A stretch of 14,273 bases of DNA from DAOMOD01 sp035444205 (GCA_035444205.1 DAOMOD010000104.1:1-14273), one strand, 5' to 3'; counted from the stretch's first letter, positions 1-6,903 are shown. The notes: generated by a model from the sequence alone, not told the origin. Program-made: numbers and translations.

Positions 1-131
1 AAGCGCCGCGCCAGCGGCTCACCGACATGGTCCTCGACCGCCGCCAGCACTTCAGCCGTGTACAGGCCAAGATAGCCGCCCCCTGCCAGGGAAAGGATGC
101 GGAACTCGCTGCTGCGTGCTTTCGCCATCAT
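1..131 (-). CDS. Patatin-like phospholipase, N-terminal fragment (runs off left edge)
   Basis: The minus strand is open from an ATG pair at 131/128 to the window edge, giving 44 codons that start MMAKARSSEFRILSL. Residues 12-26 carry the glycine-rich oxyanion-hole motif of patatin phospholipases, seen here as LSLAGGGYLGLYTA and followed by a helix with a conserved acidic end (EVLAAVED). The catalytic GxSxG serine and the Asp would lie outside the window. A GGAG lies 9 nt upstream of the ATG at 131, which supports that start. The GGGYxGLYTA form resembles patatins that act as membrane-degrading effectors in CBASS defence (CapV-like), where the effector is often the first gene. Its operon partners would then lie to the left. 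The usual Arg of the GGGxRG motif is Leu here. Family assignment is fairly firm; the defence role is inference, and a housekeeping or secreted patatin cannot be excluded. Confidence 0.6.
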   Translation of the reverse strand, partial: MMAKARSSEFRILSLAGGGYLGLYTAEVLAAVEDHVGEPLARR

Positions 132-188
132 GCCGCCCTGCTCCAAACATCGACCCGACCCAAGGTAGCAGCGTCGCTCCGCGGCTGC

Positions 189-202
189 TTGATCCACATC
201 AA
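189..202. promoter_or_regulatory. FNR/Anr-type binding box (perfect consensus)
   Basis: The sequence TTGATCCACATCAA matches the FNR-family consensus TTGAT-N4-ATCAA at all ten defined positions. Its centre (195.5) is 41.5-42.5 bp upstream of the start point expected from the -10 element at 226-231, which is the classical class II activation geometry. No -35 hexamer is visible, as expected for an activator-dependent promoter. The box also lies 58 bp upstream of the divergent patatin start, so it could act on both genes, but the minus-strand -10 candidate (TACCTT at 167-162) is poor. Confidence 0.65.
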
Positions 203-225
203 CCCGATCGCAGCGAATTCCCGGC

Positions 226-231
226 TATGCT
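226..231 (+). promoter_or_regulatory. -10 element of the porin-like gene
   Basis: TATGCT lies 6 bp before the ATG at 238, which places the transcription start at about 237-239. The mRNA would then be leaderless or nearly so, in agreement with the absence of a Shine-Dalgarno sequence. The same decamer, CGGCTATGCT, recurs upstream of the HNH gene at 6072-6081. Confidence 0.45.
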
Positions 232-237
232 GCAGGC

Positions 238-1347
238 ATGATCCTGCGTCTGTTGATGGTGGCCGCCGCGGCGATGCCGACCGTGTCTGAACCCGTTGAC
301 GCGAGCGAGGGCTGGCGTCTGGGTGGCGACCTGCGCGTGTCCGCAACCTGGAGCGAGCGCAGCGACCGCGATGCAACGCGCAGCGATGACGAGGTGCTGC
401 GCGCACGCGTGCGGGTGTCGGTACAGCGCGCGTTCGGCGACTCGCTTGAAGCCCGCGTGCGTCTGGCCGGCCGCTTCGCCAGCGACCAGGACAGGACGCG
501 GCTCTGGTTGAGTCGGGCCGCACCCGGGCGCAACGGCGCCGAATTCGGCGACGCGGTATTCGACGAAGCCTGGCTGCGCTGGCGACCCGCCGGCAGCCTC
601 TGGTCGCTGCAGGTCGGCCGCTTCCAGACCGTGCATGCGCTCGCCACGCTGACCGGCAAGGGCCTCGGCCAGAACGACAGCCCCAATCTGGATATCCACT
701 GGACCGACGGTGCGCGGCTGGAACGCGCACTCGGCGAAGGCAGCGTGCTGCGCCTGCAACTGCAGTCCATGCCTTCCGGCGGACCGGGCAGCGCGCACAG
801 GATACCGCTGGATTTCAGCGCAAGCGGAAGTCGTCTCGCCGCCTTTGCCGGCATCGATTCGCGCGCCGGCTGGGGACCCTTCATCCAGCGCTCGGCGGGC
901 GTGCATTGGTACCCGCGCGCGCTGGCCAGCGACGGCCTGTCCAACCCGACGCGCGACGACTACCTCACCCTCACCGCGCGTGCCACCGCAGCCTGGCCAC
1001 TTGGCGAGGGCGGCAGCCGACTTCTGCTCGGCGGCGAGATCGGTCACGCACCCAACACCCAGCGCGGCGCCAGTGGGAACGCCTGGCAGGTCGAACTCGA
1101 TGTCGAAGGTCCCGAACGACGGCAGTCGCTGGGCCTGGTCTGGGGGCGCGTACCGACAGGCTGGCTGGTGTCGAGCGACTTTCGAAACAATGATGAACTG
1201 GGCGAAGTACGCTGGCTGTGGCGCATCCACTCACAGTTTTCGGTCGACGCGCGCTGGCGCTGGCGCCGCGAACTCGATGTTCCAGGCGCTGCCGCGCGCG
1301 CACGCGTAGACCGTGACGCCTACCTGCGCGCTACCTGGCGCTACTAG
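238..1347 (+). CDS. Outer-membrane beta-barrel (porin-like) protein
   Basis: This 369-residue protein starts with a probable signal peptide (MILRLLMVAAAAM, cleavage near residues 20-24 around VDAS). The mature part is rich in alternating hydrophobic/polar stretches ending in aromatic residues (for example LRVSATW, RWRPAGSLWSLQVGRF, WRWRRELDV), typical of transmembrane beta strands. It ends in RATWRY, a C-terminal aromatic residue suited to recognition by the BAM complex. Length and strand density suggest a barrel of about 14-18 strands. I cannot assign a specific family or substrate; distant similarity to alginate-export or phosphate-selective porins is possible. No SD precedes the ATG, which fits a leaderless transcript from the -10 at 226-231. 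An FNR-type box upstream suggests induction under low oxygen or nitrosative conditions. Confidence 0.7.
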   Translation: MILRLLMVAAAAMPTVSEPVDASEGWRLGGDLRVSATWSERSDRDATRSDDEVLRARVRVSVQRAFGDSLEARVRLAGRFASDQDRTRLWLSRAAPGRNGAEFGDAVFDEAWLRWRPAGSLWSLQVGRFQTVHALATLTGKGLGQNDSPNLDIHWTDGARLERALGEGSVLRLQLQSMPSGGPGSAHRIPLDFSASGSRLAAFAGIDSRAGWGPFIQRSAGVHWYPRALASDGLSNPTRDDYLTLTARATAAWPLGEGGSRLLLGGEIGHAPNTQRGASGNAWQVELDVEGPERRQSLGLVWGRVPTGWLVSSDFRNNDELGEVRWLWRIHSQFSVDARWRWRRELDVPGAAARARVDRDAYLRATWRY

Positions 1348-1423
1348 CCTGCACGACTTCTGGCGCTTGCGCAGTCCGTGACGATCGCCGAAGCTCGGCG
1401 TTCCCCAGGTATCGAGTCGACGC

Positions 1424-2080
1424 ATGAGTTCACGAAGCTTTCTCGACCATCTTCTCGGCACCGCCCAGTCCGGCCTGGAGAAAGGCGGCCTCGCCAAGCG
1501 CAACGAACAGGGCAAGCTCAGTGCAACCGGATTCGGCAAGGGCGCCCTGGCAGGAGGCGCCGTCGGCCTGCTGCTTGGCAACCGCAGCATCCGCCGCGTA
1601 GGCGGCCTGGCCGCGCTTGGCTTTCTCGCCTACAAGGCCTACGCCAGTTGGCGCGGCGACAAGGCCGGCACAGCCGCGACCACGGAGCCGCGAACGGTGG
1701 ACCGCATCGCGGCACCGGAACAGGAGCACCACAGCCGCGTCCTGCTGGCCGCCATTGTCGCCGCCGCCAAGGCCGACGGCCACATCGACGAGCGCGAGCG
1801 TGCACTGATCGAGGAGGGACTGTCCAAGTCGGGCGAGGGCGAGGCCTTGCGCGCATGGTTGAGCGCCGAGCTGGCCAAGCCACTCGACCCGACCGAAATC
1901 GCGGCCAGGGCCGACACGCCCGAGCTCGCCGCCGAGGTCTACCTCGCCAGCGTGCTCACCGTCGACGAGCAGAACTTCATGGAGCGCGCCTATCTCGACG
2001 AGCTTTCACGCCAGCTCAAGCTCGATGAAGGGCTCAAACTGCGCCTGGAGCAGCAGGCGCACCACGGCGAGGCGCCCTGA
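1424..2080 (+). CDS. DUF533 / YebE-like inner-membrane protein with TerB-type domain
   Basis: The product is 218 residues. Residues 1-35 are polar (MSSRSFLDHLLGTAQSGL). A Gly/Ala/Leu-rich hydrophobic segment spans about residues 36-75 (GALAGGAVGLLLG, VGGLAALGFLAYKAY) and should sit in or on the inner membrane. After a linker, residues 105-212 form an all-helical tellurite-resistance TerB-like domain with the acidic signature KADGHIDERERALIEEGL. This layout is that of the DUF533/YebE family, whose function is poorly defined; in enterobacteria yebE belongs to envelope-stress regulons. It starts 76 bp after the porin-like gene on the same strand, with no convincing terminator between, so co-transcription is possible. 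No clear SD is seen at this ATG; the domain layout supports the start. Confidence 0.82.
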   Translation: MSSRSFLDHLLGTAQSGLEKGGLAKRNEQGKLSATGFGKGALAGGAVGLLLGNRSIRRVGGLAALGFLAYKAYASWRGDKAGTAATTEPRTVDRIAAPEQEHHSRVLLAAIVAAAKADGHIDERERALIEEGLSKSGEGEALRAWLSAELAKPLDPTEIAARADTPELAAEVYLASVLTVDEQNFMERAYLDELSRQLKLDEGLKLRLEQQAHHGEAP

Positions 2081-2161
2081 GCGGAAAGCGAGCTGTCCGC
2101 AAAGGGCGCAAAGGAATGCCAGGAAGGATCCGAACCAATACGCGAGCCGTGTCCTGCAGGA

Positions 2162-2176
2162 GCGCACCCCGTGCGC
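2162..2176. terminator. Small GC hairpin between convergent genes
   Basis: GCGCAC and GTGCGC form a perfect 6-bp stem around a CCC loop. A short T-containing stretch (CCTTTC) follows 8 bp later on the + strand. It lies between the DUF533 gene and the convergent acyl-CoA dehydrogenase. It is weak as an intrinsic terminator because the U-run is short and displaced. Confidence 0.25.
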
Positions 2177-2198
2177 GACCATCCTTTCACTTCGATGC

Positions 2199-2254
2199 TG
2201 CTCCCTGCTCCCTGCTCCCTGCTCCCTGCTCCCTGCTCCCTGCTCCCTGCTCCC
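2199..2254. repeat. Heptamer tandem repeat, 8 exact copies
   Basis: TGCTCCC is repeated eight times without error over 56 bp; read on the minus strand it is GGGAGCA. The array ends one base after the stop codon of the minus-strand acyl-CoA dehydrogenase gene, so in that transcript it begins the 3' UTR. On the minus strand it supplies eight GGG runs separated by 4-nt AGCA spacers, fitting the G3N4 pattern of a G-quadruplex. Exact copies point to recent expansion or ongoing slippage. Related intergenic heptamer arrays are common in Xanthomonadaceae genomes. Confidence 0.95.
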
Positions 2255-2255
2255 G

Positions 2256-4041
2256 TCAAATCGCGAACTGCTCCTCCGGCATCGCCATCAGACTGCCGCT
2301 GCCGGCGCGGATGGCGCCGACGTGCGCGTGGATGCGCGGCAGAATGCGCTGGTAGTAGAAGCGCGCGGTGCTGAGCTTGCCCTCGCGGAAAGCTTCGGTC
2401 TGACCGGAGTCCGCATCGACCACGGCCGAAGCCATGCGCGCGAACATGTAGGCCAGGGCGACGTAACCTGAATAGAACAGGTAATCCACCGCAGCCGCGC
2501 CGATCTCCTCGGGGTCCTTCATGCCGCTCTGTGCCAGATCCTGGGTCAGGTTGACCCAGTCCTGCGTCACCTGCGCCAGCGGCGCGATGAACTCCAGAAG
2601 CTGCTCGTTCTCCTTGAGCTGTCCACTGCAGAAGCTGCTGATCTCGCCCGCCAGCAGTCGCAGGCCCGCGCCCTGAAGCTGCATCACCTTGCGCCCCAGC
2701 AGATCCAGCGCCTGGATCTGCGTGGTGCCCTCGTAGATGGTGGTGATGCGCGCGTCGCGGGCGAGCTGCTCCATGCCCCATTCGCGGATGTAGCCGTGAC
2801 CGCCGAAGCACTGCAGGGCGTGGTAGGTGCCCTCCACCGACCATTCGGTGAGGCAGGCCTTGACGATCGGCGTGAGGAAGCCGAGCAGGTCGTTGGCATC
2901 CTTGCGCGCCTGCGCGTCGCTGGCGCGCACGCGCAGATCGGCCTGCAGGTAAGCGTACATGCCGAGCGCGCGGCTGCCCTCGATCAGCGCTTTCTGGGTG
3001 AGCAGCATGCGCCGCACGTCGGGGTGCACGATGATCGGATCGGCCGGCTTGTCAGGACGCTTGGGCCCCGACAGCGAGCGCATCTGCAGGCGGTCGCGGG
3101 CATAGGCCAGGCTGTTCTGGTAGGCGCGCTCCATCAAGCCCAGTCCCTGCAGGCCGACGCCCAGGCGCGCGGTATTCATCATGGTGAACATGGCGACCAG
3201 GCCGCGGTGCGGCTCGCCGATCAGGTAGCCCTCGGCGCCAGGTGGCCGAGCCCTTGATCCCCATCTTGTGTTCGATGGAGCCGGCACGCACCGCATTGCG
3301 CTCGCCCATCACGCCGTCCCGCGTCACCCTGAACTTGGGCACGATGAACAGGCTGATGCCCTTCACCCCCGGCGGTGCGTCGGGCAGCCGCGCCAGCACC
3401 AGATGGACGATGTTGTCGGTGAAGTCGTGCTCGCCGGCGGTGATGAAGATCTTGGTGCCGGTGATCGCGTAGGCATCGTCGCCGACGGGCTCGGCGCGGG
3501 TGCGCAGCAGGCCGAGATCGGAGCCGGCGTGCGGCTCCGTGAGGCACATGGTGCCGGTCCAGCGGCCTTCGACGATGGGTTTCAGGAAAACCTCCTGCTG
3601 CCAGGCCTCGCCGTGGTGCACAAGCGCCTCCTTGGCGCCGTGCGAGAGCAGCGGGTAGGTGCTCCAGGACAGATTGGCGGCGATGATCATCTCCTCGACC
3701 GCTGCGCCGAGCGTCAGCGGCATGTCCTGTCCGCCGAATGCCTGCGGCGCGCACAGACCGGTCCAGCCGCTATCCACAAACTGCTGAAACGCTTCCTTGA
3801 AGCCCGCTGGCGTGGTGACGCTGCTGGAGTCCTTGTCGAAGTGGCAGCCCTCCTCGTCGCCGGTCTGGTTGAGAGGCGCCAGCACCTGACTGGTGAATCG
3901 GCCGGATTCCTCCAGCACCGCATCGAGCAGCTCACGATTGATCTCGCCCCAGCCGTCAAGCGCCTGGAAGGTGGATTCGGCGCGGATCACTTCATGCAGG
4001 ACGAAGCGGATGTCGGTCATCGGTGGCGTGTAGCTGTTCAT
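2256..4041 (-). pseudogene. Acyl-CoA dehydrogenase (~600 aa class), frameshifted by a short deletion
   Basis: Two minus-strand frames together make one acyl-CoA dehydrogenase. The N-terminal part (4041 to about 3240) holds the N-terminal helix segment (TDIRFVLHEVIRAE), the FAD/substrate motif MCLTEPHAGSDLG and the beta domain up to MGIKGSAT. The C-terminal part (about 3240 to 2256) resumes at GAEGYLIGEPHRGL and carries GGHGYIREWGMEQL and the catalytic-Glu motif IYEGTTQIQ, plus the extra C-terminal domain of the DmdC-like/long-form family. The conserved CxxxFD that links KGSAT to GAxGYL is missing. Restoring it needs about 17 bp and gives 601 codons, the family's usual length. The enzyme would use FAD to form trans-2-enoyl-CoA in beta-oxidation. 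A GGAG lies 5 nt before the ATG at 4041. As read, only a truncated protein is made; a sequencing or assembly error is an equal possibility. Confidence 0.88.
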
Positions 4042-4056
4042 GGTGGCTCCGTGAAT

Positions 4057-4518
4057 TCAGCGATAGGTGTCGGTCAGACCGGGCGCCGGGGACAGGCGAC
4101 CTGCGTACTCGTTGCGATAGGTACGTCCATCCACGGTGATTCCGCCGTGCAGGGTCCAGGCCAGACTGCGGCGCCCGGAAGCCTTGAAAGCGGCCAGTGC
4201 ATCGACCGCTTCGGCCGCGGGGACCAGGCGCAGCCGGAAGATCTCGGCGGACTGGCCTGGCACATCGCGCGCGTCGTCGTAGCTGAGCCGACCCGCCGAC
4301 GCCCCATCGAGCGCGAGATCGAGTGCAATGTTCTGGAAGCGGGTGGCCACCGTGGAAAAGCTGTGCACGCGCAGCAGCACACGCCAGCTTCCGTCCGCCT
4401 GCACGGTGATCTCCTGGATGCTGGCGCCGGGCGGATGGATGCGCTTGGGTGGGCCGCTGCCGGCACAGGCGGCGAGCAGCAGGATGGCGAAGACAACGAA
4501 GGCGGTGCGCAGGCTCAT
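4057..4518 (-). CDS. Small lipoprotein with LEA14/WHy-like domain
   Basis: The 153-residue product starts MSLRTAFVVFAILLLAAC, a lipoprotein signal peptide with lipobox LAAC; the Cys at residue 18 is the predicted lipidation site. The following residues are Ala-Gly-Ser, with no Asp at +2, so sorting to the outer membrane is expected. The mature part is a single beta-rich domain with the pattern LRVHSFSTVATRFQNIALDL...GASAGRLS...VPGQSAEIFRLRL. This resembles LEA type 2/WHy domains, though the match is weak. A start at 4536 is possible but would place the start codon inside the dyad at 4533-4550, so 4518 is preferred. The stop lies 15 bp before the acyl-CoA dehydrogenase start on the same strand, so the two are probably co-transcribed. 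Confidence 0.7.
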   Translation of the reverse strand: MSLRTAFVVFAILLLAACAGSGPPKRIHPPGASIQEITVQADGSWRVLLRVHSFSTVATRFQNIALDLALDGASAGRLSYDDARDVPGQSAEIFRLRLVPAAEAVDALAAFKASGRRSLAWTLHGGITVDGRTYRNEYAGRLSPAPGLTDTYR

Positions 4519-4532
4519 GACCCCGCATTGCA

Positions 4533-4550
4533 CCATACCTTCCGGTATGG
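4533..4550. promoter_or_regulatory. 18-bp dyad, candidate operator
   Basis: CCATACCTTCCGGTATGG has two perfect 7-bp inverted arms around a 4-bp centre. It lies 15-32 bp upstream of the lipoprotein start at 4518, at the head of the lipoprotein/acyl-CoA dehydrogenase pair. The size and symmetry fit a homodimeric HTH repressor such as a TetR-family protein, which often controls acyl-CoA dehydrogenase genes. The regulator itself is not in the window. Confidence 0.4.
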
Positions 4551-4729
4551 CGTCACCCCGGACGCGTCGCCTGTCGCGCCACGACGTACCCGAGTGGCAA
4601 CCAGGCGCCCGTTCTCATGACCCTTCCCGATTCAAGACCGGAACCGGCTCCATGTTGGACGGTGGTGAGAGATGCGGGCTTGTCGCTGTCCCGCTTCCGT
4701 GCCGTTGGCTTTGTCCGTGACGATGTGCA

Positions 4730-4758
4730 CTAGCACAACGGCACTCTGCCGGTGCTAG
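4730..4758. other. Bulged hairpin upstream of the secreted orphan gene
   Basis: CTAGCAC (4730-4736) pairs with GTGCTAG (4752-4758), and CGGCA (4739-4743) pairs with TGCCG (4747-4751) around a CTC loop. This gives 12 bp of stem with an AA bulge. No U-run follows, so it is unlikely to be a terminator. It ends 42 bp before the ATG at 4801 and could be an operator or a 5' UTR structure. Apart from this hairpin and the dyad at 4533-4550, I see nothing in the 282-bp gap 4519-4800. Confidence 0.5.
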
Positions 4759-4800
4759 GCTGGAACCCCATAGAGCGACGTAAGGCAAAGGAGCATCACG

Positions 4801-6033
4801 ATGCGCATATTGCTGGCTGCGATCCTGCTGACGGTGATCGTCAGCGCCACGGCTGGCGATGCCGATCCCGTGATCGAGCGCGTGATGAATGCCACCGAAG
4901 CGGAGACCGCCACCCTGGCCGAGTTGGACGACGCCGAGTTGGTCGATGCCGTGTCCACCTGGGAGAGCGAGCAGCAGGCGCAATCCGAGACGCTTGCCGC
5001 TATCGGACAGGCCGTTGCCGAGGCGCAAAGTCGCTACTTCGCCGATTTCGTTCGCCAGGCCTCGACCAGCAGCGAACTGGAACACCGCGTGGCCGCCGCC
5101 GTGTTGCTGTCCCTGCCCGGGCTCGGCGTGATTGGCGAGCCGGGTATCGACGCGCAAACTCTGCTCGCTGATACGCTGGCTGGAGCCGCGCTGCGCCCGG
5201 ACCTGCTCGCCATCCTGCACCACACCTGCGGGCTTTGGCTTTGGCACATCGAGCCGAGACCGGGGCAGTCGGCCGTGTCGTATCCGGCGGGCTGCGCCGA
5301 CGCCGATCTTGCCGCGCGCCTGACCGCACTCGAGCCGTCGAACGCACGCCACTGGATGCGACGTGCCAATGAGGCGCACCGGTACGGCGACCACGAAGAT
5401 GCGCGTGCCATGCTCATCGCCAGCGGGCGCGCCTCGACCTGGCGGACGCCAGCGCGCAGTCTGGCGCGCATCCTCGACAACGCGCTACGACGCTGGCCAC
5501 CGCCCGAGGAACTCGGTGAACTGCTCGCCCTGCAGGAGGAGTCCTGGGCCACCGTCAACGATCCGCCAAGCCACACTTCAATGGCGGACCCCTCGACGCA
5601 GAACCTGCGCGACGGGGATGTGCTGCGCGCGACGTTGGTGTGGAACGCTGCGATGCTCGTGGCAGACGGCTACAGCCCAGTGAGCACGCTCTGCCGAGAG
5701 GCGCTGCCCGCCGGCGACACCGCATTGGCCGACGCCTGCCGTCGACTGGCACGCATGATGGCCGATCATGCCGACACCGTGCTGGACCGGGTGATCGGCC
5801 TCAGCCTGCTCGCCGAACTGGCGCCACCCGCGGCCGCGGCCGCGGCCGCGGCAGAGGCGCGTCTCGCCGAACATCGGGAATCAACCGCGGCCTACTCACG
5901 CGACTCGCTCGCCTACGGCCGATCCGAGGATGCGTCCGTCGACCTGGAAACTTTCATTGCTCTTGGCGAAGTCGAGATGATGCAGCGTGCGATGGCGCGT
6001 CTGGAAGCGCGGCGGGCCTCACGCCCCGACTGA
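4801..6033 (+). CDS. Secreted protein of unknown function, helical/TPR-like
   Basis: The product is 410 residues and is not one I recognise. It opens with a clear signal peptide (MRILLAAILLTVIVSATAG, cleavage near residue 19), so it should act in the periplasm or outside the cell. The rest is nearly all helical, rich in Ala, Leu, Glu and Arg. One stretch resembles a tetratricopeptide repeat (LEPSNARHWMRRANEAHRYG, then HEDARAMLIASGRA). Four cysteines (two in the HHTCGLWLW...PAGCAD region, two in TLCREALP...DACRRL) could form two disulfides. A run of eight alanines near residue 345 is encoded by a GCGGCC hexamer repeat. AAGGAG ends 7 nt before the ATG, making this a strong start. It stands alone, flanked by an unrelated HNH gene. 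Confidence 0.75.
   Translation: MRILLAAILLTVIVSATAGDADPVIERVMNATEAETATLAELDDAELVDAVSTWESEQQAQSETLAAIGQAVAEAQSRYFADFVRQASTSSELEHRVAAAVLLSLPGLGVIGEPGIDAQTLLADTLAGAALRPDLLAILHHTCGLWLWHIEPRPGQSAVSYPAGCADADLAARLTALEPSNARHWMRRANEAHRYGDHEDARAMLIASGRASTWRTPARSLARILDNALRRWPPPEELGELLALQEESWATVNDPPSHTSMADPSTQNLRDGDVLRATLVWNAAMLVADGYSPVSTLCREALPAGDTALADACRRLARMMADHADTVLDRVIGLSLLAELAPPAAAAAAAAEARLAEHRESTAAYSRDSLAYGRSEDASVDLETFIALGEVEMMQRAMARLEARRASRPD
5830..5852 (+). repeat. GCGGCC hexamer microsatellite inside the 4801-6033 gene
   Basis: Nearly four copies of GCGGCC encode an alanine run in frame. The 6-bp period means copy-number change would keep the reading frame and only alter the alanine count. Confidence 0.85.
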
Positions 6034-6075
6034 TGCCTAGGCGCTCCCGTCATGCGCCACATGCACGCTTTCGGC

Positions 6076-6081
6076 TATGCT
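6076..6081 (+). promoter_or_regulatory. Possible -10 element of the HNH gene
   Basis: TATGCT is embedded in CGGCTATGCT, the same decamer found before the porin-like gene. It would start transcription near 6088, giving a leader of about 36 nt that contains the strong SD. No convincing -35 is visible. Confidence 0.3.
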
Positions 6082-6123
6082 CGACGCATCCCCATCGCGA
6101 CTTCGAGGTCGGAGGAGGTGCCC

Positions 6124-6699
6124 ATGCTTCACGACATCCACTCCACCCGCGTCCTGTCCCTGGACGCGAACGGTCGGATTCTCGACTGGATTTCGTGGCA
6201 GGACGCGGTATGCCTGTATGTACGCGAGGCGGTCGCGTGGACGCTGGGTGATCCCTGTCTGCGCATTCACGGCGGTCACTGCCGGGCCAGCGGTCGGCAG
6301 AGCGTCATCGAGCTGCACCCGATCGTGGCCAGCCGCGGTCACGCCCGCGCCAAGTTCATCAACCCCACCCCGGGCCTCACCAATCCCGCCCTGTTCGCAC
6401 GCGACCGCATGATCTGCCTGTACTGCGGCGGCCATTTCCCGCGCGGCGAGCTGACCCGCGATCATGTGGTGCCGATCTCACGGGGTGGGCGCGACCACTG
6501 GCAGAACGTGGTGACCGCCTGCATCACCTGCAACGTGAAGAAGGGCGGCCGCACCCCGGCGCAGGCCAACATGCCGCTGCTGGCCGTACCTTACCGGCCG
6601 AGCTGGGTGGAACATCTGATCCTGTCCAACCGCAATATCCTGGCCGACCAGATGGAGTTCCTGGTCAACCATCTGCCACGCGACCGCCGGCCGACCTGA
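6124..6699 (+). CDS. HNH endonuclease-fold protein
   Basis: The 191-residue protein has an N-terminal region of about 90 residues without a known signature (SLDANGRILDWISWQDAVCL). The HNH/McrA-type zinc-bound module follows: C98-x2-C101 (CLYCGG), DH at 113-114 (TRDHVVPISRGG), the central N128 (HWQNVV) and C133-x2-C136 (CITCNVKKGG). All catalytic and zinc-binding positions are present. The tail (PYRPSWVEHLILSNRN) is typical of a stand-alone HNH family widespread in proteobacteria, usually not mobile and with an unknown substrate. The start at 6124 is chosen because GGAGGAGG lies about 5 nt before it; the upstream in-frame ATG at 6052 has no SD. No partner methylase or specificity gene is adjacent, so a restriction role is not supported. 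Confidence 0.85.
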   Translation: MLHDIHSTRVLSLDANGRILDWISWQDAVCLYVREAVAWTLGDPCLRIHGGHCRASGRQSVIELHPIVASRGHARAKFINPTPGLTNPALFARDRMICLYCGGHFPRGELTRDHVVPISRGGRDHWQNVVTACITCNVKKGGRTPAQANMPLLAVPYRPSWVEHLILSNRNILADQMEFLVNHLPRDRRPT

Positions 6700-6840
6700 G
6701 CGCCGGGAAGTCGAATCGGGGCCCTGCGCTGCGCAATGGAGGCAATCCGAACCGCGGGGCGACGAAAGCCAGGAACGGAACGCTGTCCGTGTACGCCTTG
6801 CTCACGCACTCCTCAAGGCGCGTGTGGCATCGCCAACGTA

Positions 6841-6875
6841 CGGCGCCACGCACCCCCCTGTGATGCGTGGCGCCG
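6841..6875. terminator. 12-bp perfect inverted repeat between convergent genes
   Basis: The arms at 6841-6852 and 6864-6875 (CGGCGCCACGCA and its exact complement) flank an 11-nt loop. It lies between the end of the HNH gene and the end of the convergent gene at 6904. Neither side carries a U-run, so it may stop RNA polymerase only weakly, protect 3' ends, or belong to a dispersed palindromic repeat family. I see nothing else in 6700-6903. Confidence 0.5.
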
Positions 6876-6903
6876 CCCGGTAAGTGGTTAAGTCCCCAGT
6901 CGA

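Noticed and set aside
199..1230. Long minus-strand open frame (343 codons) opposite the porin-like gene
   Set aside because: It is a shadow of the GC-rich plus-strand gene: no domain, no SD, and the plus strand shows a signal peptide and barrel-type strands.
1386..1400. Terminator after the porin-like gene (CGCCGA-AGC-TCGGCG)
   Set aside because: The stem is only 6 bp and is followed by TTCCCC rather than a U-run; too weak to call.
2199..2254. CRISPR array
   Set aside because: The repeat unit is 7 bp with no spacers; it is a simple tandem repeat.
3268..4620. 450-codon plus-strand open frame over the acyl-CoA dehydrogenase and lipoprotein genes
   Set aside because: It is a shadow frame; both minus-strand genes have clear family motifs, SD sequences and operon spacing.
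6124..6699. HNH gene as part of a restriction-modification system or homing element
   Set aside because: No methyltransferase, specificity subunit, intron or intein boundary is visible nearby; the family is commonly found alone in chromosomes.
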